Positions 11,487-24,398 of a DNA stretch of 64,000 bases are shown here, one piece after another. This DNA comes from Circinella minor (lineage: Eukaryota; Mucoromycota; Mucoromycetes; Mucorales; Lichtheimiaceae). A program made the position numbers and the translations under genes. The stretch spans positions 186,001 to 250,000 of the forward strand of contig JAEPRB010000025.1 in assembly GCA_016758965.1 (NCBI GenBank), written 5' to 3'. Each line of letters begins with the position of its first letter. Position 1 is the first letter of the stretch. Below the pieces are notes generated by a model. The model searched no databases. It saw only the letters and a program-made list of their open reading frames with translations, and was not told the origin of the DNA.

Positions 11487-13806
11487 ATGCAAGATTATAC
11501 AACAGAAGTATACAGAGCAATGTATTCTGGTATTGGTGTATACGAGATGTTAGTTCAAGGGATGCCCCTTATGCGCCGACGAAAAGACTCTTACATGAAC
11601 TCGACTCAGATTCTTAAAGTTGCTGGTTTTGATAAAGGAAAACGAACACGCATTGTTGAACGAGAAATCTTGCCAGGTGTTCATGAAAAAGTACAAGGTG
11701 GTTATGGAAAATTTCAAGGCACTTGGTAAAATAATAATAATAATAATAATAATAATATTAATATTTTTATGACGTATACATAAATATTGGATGGATAGAA
11801 GGAAAGGAGGAAGGAAATAAAAAAAAAGTACTTAATTTTTTTTTTTGTTTTTTTTTTCACTTAAAAAAAGGATCCCCATGGAAATTGCCAAAGTACTTGC
11901 AGAAAAATATAATGTTTTTGAAGCAGCTCGACCATTATTTGAATTAGATATGACACATTATGATAATGATCATAATCGATTACCAACAAAAGAAGAAGCT
12001 CTTGCTCATTATGATCCACAACATACTTCATCACCTCCTCCATCACCTTTGGGTAGTGTTATTACGGTCCCTTCTCCAATGTCGTCTTCTATTGCAGCAT
12101 TATCACCACGTCCTTACAATCCTCATCACCCTAATCACCATAATCATCACAACCATCATTATCACAACCATCATGCTTCACCCAGCAATATTAATAATAA
12201 TAGCAATAATCGTCGACGACTATCCTTGGTAGATGAACAAAGATTAACACCATCAACACCACCAAGAAAAAAAACCAAAGTGATAGATGAAGAAAAACAT
12301 CGTAGTTTATTAATGGGACTTTTTATATCATCTGATGATTCATCCCAAGTGCCAGAATTATTAAAACCACCGGACATCGATATTAATCTCGTGATTGATG
12401 ATCAGGGACATACGGCATTACATTGGGCTGCTTCATTAGCACGTATCAAAACATTGGGACTTTTAATTATACGAGGAGCTGATGTATGTCGAGTTAATCA
12501 TCACGGTGAAACAGCATTAATGCGAAGTGTGATGATGACTCATTGTTTTGATACTCACTGTTTTCCGAAATTATTGGAACATCTCAAGGAATCAATTCCC
12601 ATCATTGATCGAAGGAGGAGAACAGTAATACATCATACTGCATTAACCGCTGCAACTCATGGACGATATGATGCAGCCATGTTTTATATGAAACATATAT
12701 TAAGCATTATTGGAAGTACCCGTCATTTACAGTCGGTCATTCATGCAGAAGATATCAATGGTGATACTGGTCTAAGTATTGCAATGCGACTTGGATTACA
12801 AAGTATGGTTGCCATGTTGAACGAATTTAGTTCAATCACAAAAAATATTGCTGAATCAAAACAGGTAAATTAACTTTTTTTTCCCGTTAATACTTAGTTT
12901 TCACCATATAGTAGTTTACTAAAACATGATAAAAATAATTATTTAGCCACTGGATACCCCTACTCCTGATACTTTAACAAAGAAAATTACTTATAAACCA
13001 AGTACGCGCGGGCGCGAGATTGTATCTAGTATGTATTTATTGTATATTAAAAAATAATTAGTGAGGAAAGAAATTGGGAAAATTAATAATCTCTCATTAT
13101 CTAAATGTACAATACTTAATAATATATAGCTGTACAAAAAATTGTGGACGCACTCGATGACGATTATCATACACAACTACGAGAACGAGATGAACAATTA
13201 GAACGTACACAAATCCAATTACGTACCGTTATGTTTGAATTAAGTGAAGCACGACAAAAATTGATAACCCAACAAACACAAAAACAACAAGGATGTGAAC
13301 ATAAATTGGTTGAATCCAATGACCTTGTACGAAAATTGGAAGAAGCTTTGAAATCCAATAATAACAATAAACAAAAAATAATAGAACAAGGAGAGCAAGG
13401 GATTAATAGTAGTAATAGTGGACGTGAACAATGGTTAGAAGAGCGAGTTTCACTTTTGCAGGCACAGGTGGAAGCCCATTCCCAAATACGACAAGAATTA
13501 AATCAACAAATTGAACAATTAAAACAACATTCAACAGAAAAAGAATTACAATGTAAACGGTTGATTGCAGCTTGTTGTAATATGTCGATTGATGATATAG
13601 ATGGAATATTAGAACCCTTGTTAGCATCAGTTGAAAGTAATCCACCGGATTTGGATTTACCTCAAATTATTCAATTTATGGAACGATTATCATCATCACA
13701 ACAACAATCACAAAATAACACTAACAACAATAATAATAACAATAATCGTAATAATAATAATAGTATTAGTAGTAATGATGATGATGTAAATAATAAAGGC
13801 TCTTAA
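11487..13806 (+). CDS. APSES (KilA-N) transcription factor with ankyrin repeats, Mbp1/Swi4/Res-type
   Basis: This is a DNA-binding subunit of an MBF/SBF-type G1/S cell-cycle transcription complex. Four exons join in frame: 11487-11725, 11871-12864, 12947-13028 and 13130-13806, giving 663 residues. The N-terminal APSES domain (about residues 1-115) shows [21 protein letters not shown] and the [17 protein letters not shown] junction, which is split by intron 1. A Ser/Pro- and His-rich linker follows (His repeats about 163-185), then a likely nuclear signal PRKKTK (about 212). Ankyrin repeats span about 255-395, clearest at GHTALHWAA and GETALMRSV. The C-terminal exon predicts a long Gln/Glu-rich coiled coil for partner binding and ends in an Asn-rich tail (13717-13790). 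Without intron 1 the first exon would stop at 11727. MCB/SCB-like motifs lie about 110-170 bases upstream. Family assignment is secure; whether it is Mbp1 or Swi4-like cannot be told. Confidence 0.93.
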
Positions 13807-13913
13807 ATCAATCTTATAAAAAGTATATATCTTTATCTTACTTTTATTTTTGATATATGTAGCGGTGTATGTGATTTTTTCTATAATAATAGAAACCTAT
13901 ATTTTATTTATAC

Positions 13914-16245
13914 TTATTTCCATTTAAAATCCTCTGCAGCAGCATCAACTAACATTTCACCAATTGCTAAAGCACCAGTGGCTGCAGGTGATGGTGCATT
14001 TCTGAGATTGAGCGCTAGTCCATTTAAACATTTGCGTTCAAGGATATAATCGCCTGCTGCTACACCTCCGGGCTATATATAAAATATTTAGTTATTTCTT
14101 TTTGTTTTCTTTTTTACTAAAAGATTGTCAAAATTCTTCTATCTTTCTTAATATTTACCTCAAATACTTGGGACATAACACCTGTAAAACTAGGTTCAAC
14201 CATATCACCTTTAAGATTGGGAATAATTCGTTGACCACTCTTTAAAAAGGCAAACTTGAAAAGATCTCTATACAATTCACCTAGAGATAATGAAAAGTTT
14301 TGAAGAACGAATTCCCAAAAAGGTTTATTGGTTGCAAAATCAAGTACATCTTTAAGTTTGAAATCAAAGAATTTGTAGCCTTCTCTTGAAAATGTGATAC
14401 TATACATGAATAGATTAGATTTATATATATACCTAACATCTTCCCATACAATAATCATATACATAGTTACGTACCATGCGCCTGGACCAACAATCATTTG
14501 ATGACCTCTTCGTACATCCACCTATTATATATATCAAAAAAGTTAAAGTTTTGTTATTCAAACTTTTTTCATATATTTTATAACCAAAATAAAATAAAAA
14601 CTTACAGTAGGGGTAAAGTGTACACCTACAGGAATACCACCTCCACTAGGTACAGGATAAATATTACGTGATACAATTGTTCGATATTCAGGCTTTAATT
14701 GGTAATAAGTTCCACGGAAAGTAACGATTTTATGTTTTTCTGCATTTCCACCTGTTATTTTTGATAATCTATCAGAATAGAAACCACCACATGTAATAAC
14801 ATTTTTGGCTTGAACAGAAAGATGAGGTCCATTTTGTCCAGGTTCACGACCCTTAATCTATATATATATATAATATTGATATTATTTATTCATGTCCTAT
14901 GATATAATATATCATATTGAAATAAAGAGAGTTAATAGATAAATATATATTCTTTACATACCAAAACATGTCGTTCATTTTCAACTTGATTTACTTTTAA
15001 TACTTCAAAAGAAAGTTTAACATCACCTCGACTATATAATATAATATATAATATAATATAAATAAATAATAATAATATATATAAAAAAAAAGGGTTGTTT
15101 CTAACTTTTTTTTTTCTTTTACCCTGATTGTCGAATTTCATTTGCTAAACATTGACTGACAAGCCAAAAATTTGTGATACCTGTATTTGGTGAATTCAAT
15201 GCACTATAAGCATCAACATTGGGTTCTAATTTTTTGATCTAAAAAAAGAAAAAAAGTCAATTTCATCTCTTATAACTCCACTCCTCTCTCTACTATAAAT
15301 TCCCCAGACCTATTTTATCTGTTTATATATAAATAATTACCTCATCTTTATAAATAATTTCGAGATCTTTTACACCATTGGCTGTGCCTTGTTTATATAA
15401 TTTTTCAACTTGAGCATGTTCTTCTTCATTACATGCTACAATTAATTTTCCACAACGTTCAGCTGGAAGATCATTCTCTTCACAATATTTATACATTAAT
15501 TCGGCACCACGAACACATGTATGAGCCATACGTGAACCAGATTCATAATATAATCCAGCATGAATCTATTTTATTTTTATTTATTTTTTCAATTCCCTTT
15601 TTTCTTTTTATTGTATTGAAAAAATAAAAATAGCTTACCACACCAGAATTATGACCTGTTTGATGAGCAGCAACATGATCTTCTTTTTCAAGTACAACTA
15701 CAGTTTTTTCAGGATAACGATTAAGAATTTCACGAGCAGTAGCTATAAAATAAAATAAATAAAAATTTAAAGAATGTTTAATTTGATTATTATGCGAAAG
15801 GAGAGGTGAAACAAACAAAACCAATTTTTTTCTTTACCTAAACCAACGATACCTCCACCCACTAAAAAAAAAGAATTCAATATGTCAATAGTGATTTTAT
15901 ATATAAATAAACATATGGAAACATATAAGAACAATTAGAAAATAGTAATTCATTATTAATTTTATTATAGTTACCGATAGCAACATCAAAAACATCTTCT
16001 GGTGTTGATAATACAGGATACAGTGACTTTGCAAATCTTTCAGCTCTCAAAGGACCAAAAATCTTTTCAACACCTTTTTGAGGTTGATGTCCTTCACCAG
16101 GCAACTTGTCGAAAAAGTATAAATCTTCTTTTGAAAGACAACGTTTACTGGTATGAATCATTTTATTTTTTATTTGTTGTTGGTTACGTAATATTAAAGA
16201 AGGCATTAAAGCCGATCGACGCGTTATTCCTCCAAAACGATTCAT
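13914..16245 (-). CDS. L2HGDH: L-2-hydroxyglutarate dehydrogenase, mitochondrial
   Basis: This FAD-linked enzyme oxidises L-2-hydroxyglutarate to 2-oxoglutarate, a metabolite-repair step on the mitochondrial inner membrane. Ten exons join in frame: 16245-15975, 15861-15838 (24 bases), 15742-15639, 15565-15341, 15238-15123, 15031-14962, 14857-14606, 14521-14475, 14399-14159 and 14072-13914, giving 502 residues. The N-terminus is Arg/Lys-rich and free of acid residues for about 38 positions, as expected for a presequence. The dinucleotide fold is VGGGIVGLATA (about 91-101). Other family blocks are HNSGVIHAGLYY, CGKLIVA, SPNTGI, GGFYSDRL, GVHFTPT and the C-terminal LRNAPSPAATGALAIG, which completes the FAD site. 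The opposite-strand frame at 16002-16292 is a shadow. The length and all motifs match; confidence is high. Confidence 0.95.
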
Positions 16246-16879
16246 TGTTATTATTTCTCCCCCAAGTATCAATGGAAAAAAAATTGTTTTGATAAGGAAA
16301 AAAGAAAGGAAAAGGAAAAAAGAAAGGGAAAAAAGAGTACCCAGTTCATTTTTCTTAAATTGAATATTTGCATTAATTAAAGTTCGAGCGGGATAAAGCC
16401 ACAAAAAACACTTAACTCAGACTCTCGATCGCAATCATCATGGGTACTGCTTAGTAGTTAATACAGAAAATTGCAACCAAGTATGGAGAAAAGGCTGCCA
16501 TATACGGAAATAACATTAGCGCTTACGAATATTGGAGGAATAAAAAAATTTAACACGAAAAAAATATATATACTGTTTACAAATATTGATGATGTTTTAC
16601 CTCGAAATTAAAAAGAACATCCACGGGGACCGGTCGAGTCTATAGAGATTATACTCTGATCTACAGGATTCTTTAAAAGATGTTGACCATGGTGTTAATA
16701 TTCGCGGATGGTATTTTTGATTCCGAGGTAGACACTTTTTTTTAATCAATGATGTTATTTTTGAATTCATTGACAAGAGTGTTTATCTTGAACAACTTAT
16801 TTTTATCTAATAATGATTTCGTTGATCTTGGCTGGTATGTTACATATGTATATATGAATATGCATACAATGTATAAAGC
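16246..16879. other. Intergenic DNA upstream of L2HGDH, start of the repeat-rich region
   Basis: A Lys/Phe-coding purine run lies just upstream of the L2HGDH start (about 16262-16340). The rest has no recognisable gene. It marks the edge between the conserved gene block and the repeat-rich block. Confidence 0.5.
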
Positions 16880-17391
16880 ACTAATGCATTACCAATTCTT
16901 GTTCCAATATGTTTGAAAGAAATTCAAACAACTAATACAACCAAATGGGACGGAGTGGCTTTTGCTACCAAAGACAAAAGAATCACTTCTGTTCTTGTTG
17001 AATTTTCGAGAGGTGTGAAGTACAACACCACTGATAAGAAAGAGCAAGGTGATGAAACAAAGATGGTGGGGATTATAAATATATTGAAATTCATCGAAGC
17101 TCTGCAAATGGTTAATTACCCAGTTCCCTAACATTATATTCGTTTCTTTGGTAAGTATTTTTCAGTATACTACAACACTTCTGTTTTGACCAAAATACTC
17201 CTTTTATTGTATTGCAGGGGGGGAAATCACTTTCAAGTGTATTTACTTGTCGAAAAACGGAGAGTACTTCACAGTCACCTGCCCAACGACTTGTGAGGAG
17301 CTAATATCTTTCGTTAAAAAAATACCTCTGTTGTTTGATTGGAAACAGACCATCATCATGCAAACCAAGCAAATGATAGCCTGTGATGAGT
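16880..17391 (+). pseudogene. C-terminal remnant of a repeated nuclease-like family (copy A1)
   Basis: Two exon-like pieces survive. The first, from about 16913, includes KWDGVAFATKDKRITSVLVEF and is interrupted by TAA at about 17129. The same frame continues with HYIRFFG to a donor at about 17151. The second runs from an acceptor at about 17218 (GEITFKCIYLSKNGEYF, then PLLFDW) to a stop at 17389-17391. A reverse-strand copy of the first piece lies at about 48180-48330, where WDGVAF and the following lines are again recognisable. The arrangement WDG...VLVEF resembles the D...(D/E)-X-K core of restriction-endonuclease-like folds, but the Lys is not conserved here. The in-frame stop and missing 5' part mark it as broken. 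Function unknown. Confidence 0.6.
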
Positions 17392-17450
17392 AAGTAGCCT
17401 TTTCGGTTGATTTATGTCTATCAATGTATGTGTACTATATCATTTGTTCC

Positions 17451-17593
17451 CTCGATATAACGATATTTTAACTGAAGGATTATCGGATATCGTTATTTAA
17501 AATTAAAAATATTTCCCTGCTTAATCTGTCATGGACCCCAAAACACTATTGCTATATCGAAATATCGTTATATCAAAATATCGTTATAGCGAG
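17451..17593. mobile_element. MITE-like inverted-repeat element, 143 bp
   Basis: The ends are CTCGATATAACGATATTTT at the left and, on the reverse strand, CTCGCTATAACGATATTTT at the right, with one mismatch in 19. The interior contains further GATAT/ATATC repeats and no gene. It sits in the short gap between two nuclease-family remnants. Target-site duplication is not obvious. Confidence 0.7.
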
Positions 17594-20317
17594 CGGTGAC
17601 AGTACTTGCTGATGAAATCAAAAAGGAAGACCAAATCGTGGATTTCGTCGATGTTTATTGGGAGACGAATAAACAATTTAAGCGGATCTTTGGCATCTTA
17701 GAAAGTGTTGATCCCCCTCTTTCCAAAGTAGCGCAAAATTATGCCAATGCTAGGTCTGTCTACTCAGGAGCGGGTCTACAGGAATATACATGGGAACCGA
17801 TCGATAGACTGCTGAAGTCATGGTTCAAATATTTTAAAGTCTACATTTAATGGGCAACCAACTTTCACAGCCATGTATACTACTGTAAATGAGTTTGGGG
17901 AAATATGACTTTTTCAACTTGTCCCCACAAGGTCTTTGAATCACCTTGCGCCCCCATTTGATGCTATGATGAAGTCATAATATGGCTACTATGGTCGTCC
18001 TGAAGTTAAGGCATTTTTTTATAGATAATGTTCAAGGAGATAAGCATATCCTTGAATCGCGTATAACATCGCTACGTAATAATGTTAAAGATGCTGAACA
18101 TGCGACTACTATTAATAACGGCTACAGCACAAATAACACCAACCTTCCAACTATGGCCATTCCACAATCTGCATCTTACTTTTGCAACAAAGATGCATAA
18201 TTCATCTTATAAAAAAGTAGCGAAAATTACTTTAGAACGTCGAAAACTTCATGAATTTTTACACGACCAAAAGAACCAGAATTTCTCAAATCAATTAAAA
18301 CGAGCGGCGAAAGATTCGTACGACTGGTCAACCTAAAAGCGTAAAAAGTACAATATCAGTGAAGAAGTTGATGATGATTTAGACGAAGAACAGCAAAGAG
18401 AAAATGAAACTGTAGAAAAAGAATTTGAGGAGGACTCAAGTTGATCTGAGGTCGACCCTAAGGGAGTGGCCGCGGTGTTTCGGGTGACCGTGTTATTTTG
18501 ATGAATAGATAGACGAACTCGGTGTTATATCTCAAGACCAACGTGGTCTAGGATGGTCTAAGTTGGTATGGTAGCGGAGGCTTCATGTGTCTACCTTGGT
18601 TTAAAATTTAGGACTAGGTTAGCTAAAAAAGTTATGATAAATCATTTGTAAGATCATAAATATCTGAAACTTTTATTATTTTATTGGATTTTATACTAAC
18701 ATAATGATGATCTTGTTTACAGGGTCAAACAACGTCAGGTAAAAAATTTGATGCAACTTCACAATCAACAAGTACCGATAGTATCAGATCCAACGTCAAC
18801 GAACTACCGGTATACTATTGTCTAATCGGCAAGGGACTCAAAAATATGAATTAAAAAGTGATTACCAATACAATAAAGAAACTTGGGGGGGTTCTATATA
18901 TGATATTTATAATAAGCATGTTTTCTTACTCGTTTCTTTTATTATTTACTGTACGTAGTGGGTGCTCAATGACATGGCCTTAGCCGAAATTTTTATGGAA
19001 TGCAGAAGAAAAACGATCCGAAAAGCTGGTCAACTTGATCAAGATATGTCTGCGGTGGATCGAAACCATCTTCGTATCTATAACAACATACTCAATTGTA
19101 GGTTTATTTGTGATATCACAACGTGTGCTGTAAAAAGTGTTCACATGTGGTACAATGGAAACTAATTATTGTATATATACCAGATCATTGAACTTTATAT
19201 GCTATATCAATGAAAGAACACAATTGGGAAATTCGTTGAAAGCTGAACCATGGGAAGTTATGAATAAAGAGTTAAAGAAAGAATATAAACTAGAATTGTT
19301 GGTTTCACATCATGTCAAATGGTGTCACAAAGTTGGTGAAGTAAGTATACTGTTAAGCTAAAGAGTGCGTGTGGTTTGATAGTATGCTAAACAGCAGTAA
19401 TTGATTTGGATGTTATTATAGACTTCACGTTAAAGCGTTGGGGACGCAAAAATAGTTTTACAAGCATGGATTATTGAAGAAGAAGATGACGAATCAATGG
19501 TGTACCAAGATGTATATTCGTCATTGTACGTATATATAGAAGCAGTCAATTTGTTATTTTAAAATAAAGACACTAAAATGATTTTCTCCTAATACTTGAA
19601 AATAGGTTAAAGTCTTATAGCGAGCAATATGATCCCTCAAGCATAAATGAAGATACATTCGTTAAAACACATTAATTCTGATTCTCTCTAATTATTTTCC
19701 TAACACTTCACTTTTATTCACGGAAAGGTAAGTGTCTTGGAAGTAATCATACTGATATAAGAGAGGGGGTCCCTAGTTCAGCAGGTGCATATAATAACTA
19801 AGGATTGATGATATATAGAGCCAATGGGACCATTGATGCATGCCGAATCAGTCGGGCCCAAACGTGATTTTAGTGTTTATTCATGTGATGGTGATAAGAG
19901 TGATCTATTACTTTTAATAGAATGCAAGCCCCCCGTAGCAATTGCAGTGATGATCTTGTAAAACTTTCTAATTGCTTGAAAGATTGCATAAATCAAATTT
20001 TCAAGAAAGGTGGTGACTTGGGTAACATCAAGATCGTGTGGTATAATTTGTGAGGGTATGTATGATATTTAATTTTTAATGGTTGGAGGGAGGATAAAGA
20101 GACTCTTATTCATGGTTATACTATAGGGTTCATGTGTCGCGTTGTCATGATGGATTCGAAGTACCATGTATTTTACAGATTATCAGAACTTGGAACTCTT
20201 TACATCCCTCAAAGTGTTCATAACTTCGAAGTATTACTTGGAACATTTCAAGTCATGAATTTAGTCAAAGTGAGTATATGTGTTTATCACGGTCTGAACT
20301 TGTTTGAATTAAAATAG
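17594..20317 (+). pseudogene. Degenerate multi-exon member of a repeated nuclease-like family (copy A2)
   Basis: Pieces of one or more spliced genes can be followed on the plus strand. They are 17596-17850 (WEPIDRLLKSWFKYF near its end), 18190-18440 (YKKVAKITLERRKLHEF, KRAAKDSYD, then an acidic EEVDDDLDEEQQ tract), 18962-19165, about 19245-19340, about 19830-20050 and 20132-20317. The fifth piece reads through several lines to DFSVYSCDGDKSD and LLLLIECKPP, an arrangement like the D...E-X-K active site of PD-(D/E)XK nucleases. The last piece ends in YIPQSVHNFEVL...FQVMNLV. The parts at 18200-18440 and 19840-20460 have reverse-strand copies at about 49100-49330 and 51345-52035. Frame changes and stops between pieces suggest decay, though some gaps may be introns. 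No known name. Confidence 0.5.
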
Positions 20318-21290
20318 TATAAATACCATGTTATATAACACAAAGGCTCACACTACACTACACAACATGTATATATATTTGGAAATTGTTATATCAAGCG
20401 CAATTAAATTAAAAAATTCTATCAGAAATGAAAATTCGAACAATATGAAGTTTCAAAATGAAAAAATCGATTTTATCGCTTTCGTCGATTTCGACTTTCC
20501 GCCTGGCGAAAACTATGGTCTATAGGGTTTCTACAGTCGGAAACTGGCGGAAATATATAACATTATAGAGCTGACATCAGTAAACAAAATATGATACATC
20601 ATATTAAATAAAAGTAATTCGGTCTATTTATATTTTTATTACATTATATCTGTTACTACTATTACTATTATTATAATGTTATAATATATGGTCCACAACA
20701 CCAACTACTGTATGGAAATATATAGTATAATAACACAGAAACGACAATAATGATTTTTTTTAAAACCACTGGTTTTGCATTGATATATAGATGCTGTGCA
20801 AGCAAATAATAGCTTCAACATAAATATTGCGCGTTGTTCTGTATATTGGCTTCACCTGTTAAAGCCCGACTCGATTGTCAATGCACAAGAGCTAAATTTA
20901 TCAGTTGCGTGATCTATATACAGAGGAGTAGGATTTTTATGACAAACCTAGACTTTAGAGATAACAATGAAGCTCACTACTCAGCGGAAGTAAAATAGAC
21001 ATTTGAATATCTTTTTTCATAACTTAAATATAAATACAGCGTTGGAAGTTATATTTGGCCACCAGAAATGAATATGGGCCACGGTTTTGAAAGTGAGCCA
21101 TTTTTTGAAATTGAGCCAAAATCGGGTCAGCTGCTGAAAATGAGCCATACAGTTTTGATATCAAGCTGCAGCAAACAAATATAAGCTACCAGATAATAAA
21201 AATGATTATGATCCAAATGAAACGTAATAATACGTATGTATTGTTTATATTTATTTATATCAAAAAAATAGCTTTATATCAAATATATCT

Positions 21291-22565
21291 TTATAATCCT
21301 TTTTCGCCTGCCAAACAGCGATCCCAAAATGTCAATGAATGCTTGATCCAAGCTTGACAGTCTTCACGGAAAATATGCTCTGATGCTTTTTTAATACGAT
21401 CGCTTAATTTACTATTAAGTCTTACAGAGGCAGGATCCTTGTTAACCACATCTTTAAGTTTTGACCAAAACTCTTCAATTGGGTTTAAAAAAGGGGAGTA
21501 CGGAGGAAGGTAAATAATCTCGAAACCACGTTCTGTAACCCAATCCTTGACATCAATTGTTCGATGAATAGCAGCATTGTCCATAACAAGATATCGATAT
21601 GGGCTTCAATATTGGTAAGTACTTGTTCAATGAATCCATAAAGTCGCTACCTGTTGTTCCTTTTTTGGGTGCTGGACTATCGTCACTTTTTCTTTTCTTG
21701 GTGGTTGGTGCGTAAACTTCTCGTCTGGACAAAGTAATAACACCATGAGTAGTAATAGCTCCCAATATACTAAGGTTTGGTCCTTTTGTTTCTACGGTAA
21801 TTTTGCATGCTTTTCCAATGTCAGACCAACCATGAGATCGGTGCATATTTCTATTGAATCCTGCCTCATCAATAAAAACACATTCCGAGAAAAAATCAAT
21901 TCCAAGTGCCATCCAGGCTGATACACTTTCGTACTGCTGCAAAATAGTTATATCATCATCGCGAGCAACCAGTTGACGGACAGTGCGTTTGTAGGTAAGG
22001 TGACATTTTTTTGTGCATATGATTGTTAACAGCGCGGCTGGTGATGTTTAAACCTGGGAAATGCTGGCAAAGTATATCAGTGACATCACTGCAACTAATT
22101 GTTGGCTGTTCATAAATTTTTGCAAAGATAAAAACAGTATGCTCGTCATTAAGTTTTGATTTAGCACCAGTTTTTTTAGACGAGCCAGGAAAACCTGCTT
22201 CACAATTGTTAAAAGACTCGTTCCATTGGTTCACTCGACGTTTAGCAGTTGAATAAGCCAAAGTAACCTTGATTGCACCTTCTCTTACAGACAGGCCTTC
22301 GTTTTCTTGTAAGAGATTAATCAATTTTGCGACTTTAACATCGTTTTTTTGTATTGTATGGACCACGAGGTTGACGTGAAGGCACGCCGTTACTAGTTGA
22401 TTCTTTAAGTTGTTTTTCTTTTTCTTTTTTTCCTTTTTCTTTTTCTTCAATCTTTTGCTTGTAATTGATGCCTGCAGCACCTTCCCAGTCCATATAGTTT
22501 TGGAAAAGCACAATTCTCTCGTCAGTGGTTGTAATATTATTCTCGATCGTGTTATTGTCTTCCAT
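21291..22565 (-). pseudogene. Tc1/mariner-superfamily DD34E transposase, frameshifted
   Basis: This is a cut-and-paste transposase that would bind its TIRs and move the element. On the minus strand it starts MEDNNTIENN at 22565. A basic Lys/Glu stretch and a helix-turn-helix region (SVREGAIKVT...TAKRRVNQW, then INSIDE-type VTDILCQHFPG) follow. The catalytic core has the first Asp in FIDEAGFN, the second in VMDNAAIH and the Glu in LNPIEEFW, with 34 residues between the last two. At least three single-base frameshifts split it, two in runs of seven A (about 22347-22353 and 22003-22009) and one near 21605. Parts seen as separate frames are 22335-22565, 21956-22350, 21620-21942 and 21291-21600. 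Stop at 21291. It is a dead copy, with identification secure from the DDE motifs. Confidence 0.88.
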
Positions 22566-22619
22566 GATAGTAGTAAATACAAAATAAAAATATTCAAAAG
22601 CAAAAAAAAATGGCTTTTT

Positions 22620-23866
22620 TAACAAAATATTTATACGGTATATATGTATATATATACATGTTGAGCTTTCCTTGGCTCAAATTCGTAGCTATGCCATTTT
22701 TAGTGATGAGTTGCTCAAATTTACTTGGCATCGATCAATTTCAAAAAAGTATGATCATGACGTGATAGTCTAAACAATAGCGTGGTTTATGGAATGATAA
22801 AGAAGTGTCCTAAATAAGTAAGTCCACACAACCATCGATCAATAGATGCATATGAAAATGCTTCGTCATCATTGTAAGGATCGTTCTATGGGCATCGGCT
22901 AGACAGTTAGGTTGTTGACGGCCTACACGACCAGCATTATTAGGTGTCCAAGTGGCGATATCATCAAACGTGGGAAATGTACCAGCAGCTAGGGTATTAT
23001 CATAGGCAGTGTTGTATTATCATAATAATCCCTTGATCTGGGTCACACAAAAGATAAAACCTAAAAAGCATAACCAAATACAGCGGTGAATTGACCTTGA
23101 TTCTAAAAAGGAAATTAAATAGACTGCATAACGATGGCTTTACGCCATAACTAAATAAAAGAGAATTCAAGTCATCTCAAATAAATAATAAATAATAACA
23201 TTATTCCCCAAAGATAGCTAGTAATTCAAAGTATCCGACTCAACCATTCGTCATCTAGAATAATTAACAGAGTGCCACATCATCCATAGAATAGAAAAAA
23301 TATAAATACGTAGTTGAAAACATCCTTGTAAAAATAACTTCATTCAAACTTTCATTCTTATTAAAACTCTATAATCGAGTCTCAAAGGATTTACCTTGTC
23401 CGTTTTATTATCATTTTTTATTCTATTATTATTAAAATAACCAAATTCTTCACCCTGTATCCCAACAGGGTTTTTTTTATACTCTAAACTTGTATGACTT
23501 GCCTCGAACAAATATGCCAGACCAGACGCTGTGTTCAAAGGAGACGTTAAATAAAAACCAAAATTTTCATCGTAAGATGGTTTATTGTATAAAAACTATA
23601 ATTGGATCGAAAATTCGATGGCGAAATAACTTTTTTTTATGGACGTCCCGATTTGGTAAAAGTGCCACAAACGAGAACCTCATAAAGTTTCAATCCACCC
23701 ATCTCGATAAAATGAATGGATCATGTAGGAATAATAAAACAAGAAAAACGAACACAATTTAAGATATAATAAATATTGTTAATCATTATTATTGTTCCTT
23801 ACAGAAATTCATTTCAAGTTTATTTCATGGGAGTTTTTTTTAAAAAAAAATATGCCAATGTTATTA
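22620..23866. other. Decayed repeat DNA
   Basis: No intact gene is seen. The part at about 22660-22740 carries TGGCTCA-like subterminal repeats related to the Tc1 end. On the minus strand, about 22830-23040 can be read as broken protein-like text (TFDDIATWTPNNAGRVG, then CLADAHRTIL). It looks like a relic of a captured or repeated gene, but I cannot name it. Confidence 0.4.
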
Positions 23867-24320
23867 TGGTGCATACACTTTAGAACCTAAATGATTTTTT
23901 GTTTAATTTGAAATGGTTATAAATAAATGTAAACGCGATCAAAACACAAATTAAACCATTGAAATGAAAGATACAGCTATTAAAAATAAAACTAATGGAT
24001 TAGTTTTTGTAATCTTAACTAAAAATATTTTTTTATAAACTTCTAAAGTTGGGATGTAGCATACCATTTTGGCTGGAGAGGGCCTATGATCAAGTCCAAA
24101 TTGAAACATTGAGGATGGACACCATATGTCGGTACTATATTTCTCCGAAAAAAACATATATATAATTTTTTTTGGTCTACTATATCCTTATCCCAAAAGA
24201 GATCTCCCCCTCCTTAATCAACTATTCTACCAATAAAAAGTAAGTATAACGGCGGATGTTAAAATAAAATGAAATTGAAACATTTACTAAGAAAATTTAG
24301 GTTCTAAAATGTATGCACCA
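23867..24320. mobile_element. TIR element (MITE) of 454 bp with TA target duplication
   Basis: The left end TGGTGCATACACTTTAGAAC and the reverse complement of the right end TGGTGCATACATTTTAGAAC match for at least 25 bases with one mismatch. TA flanks both sides (23865-23866 and 24321-24322), as for Tc1/mariner-type elements. The interior has no transposase. A 68-residue minus-strand frame at 23951-24157 is not recognisable. Confidence 0.8.
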
Positions 24321-24398
24321 TAACTAATTATTAAAAATAATGCTTTTCAGGTAGATATGTGATGTATAAAAAGAAATGGTATTTTTAAAAATTGAATG

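Noticed and set aside
17451..17593. Reading the 143-bp element as an ordinary intron of a single gene
   Set aside because: A stop codon ends the preceding block at 17391 and the ends form a 19-base inverted repeat, so an inserted element between two remnants fits better.
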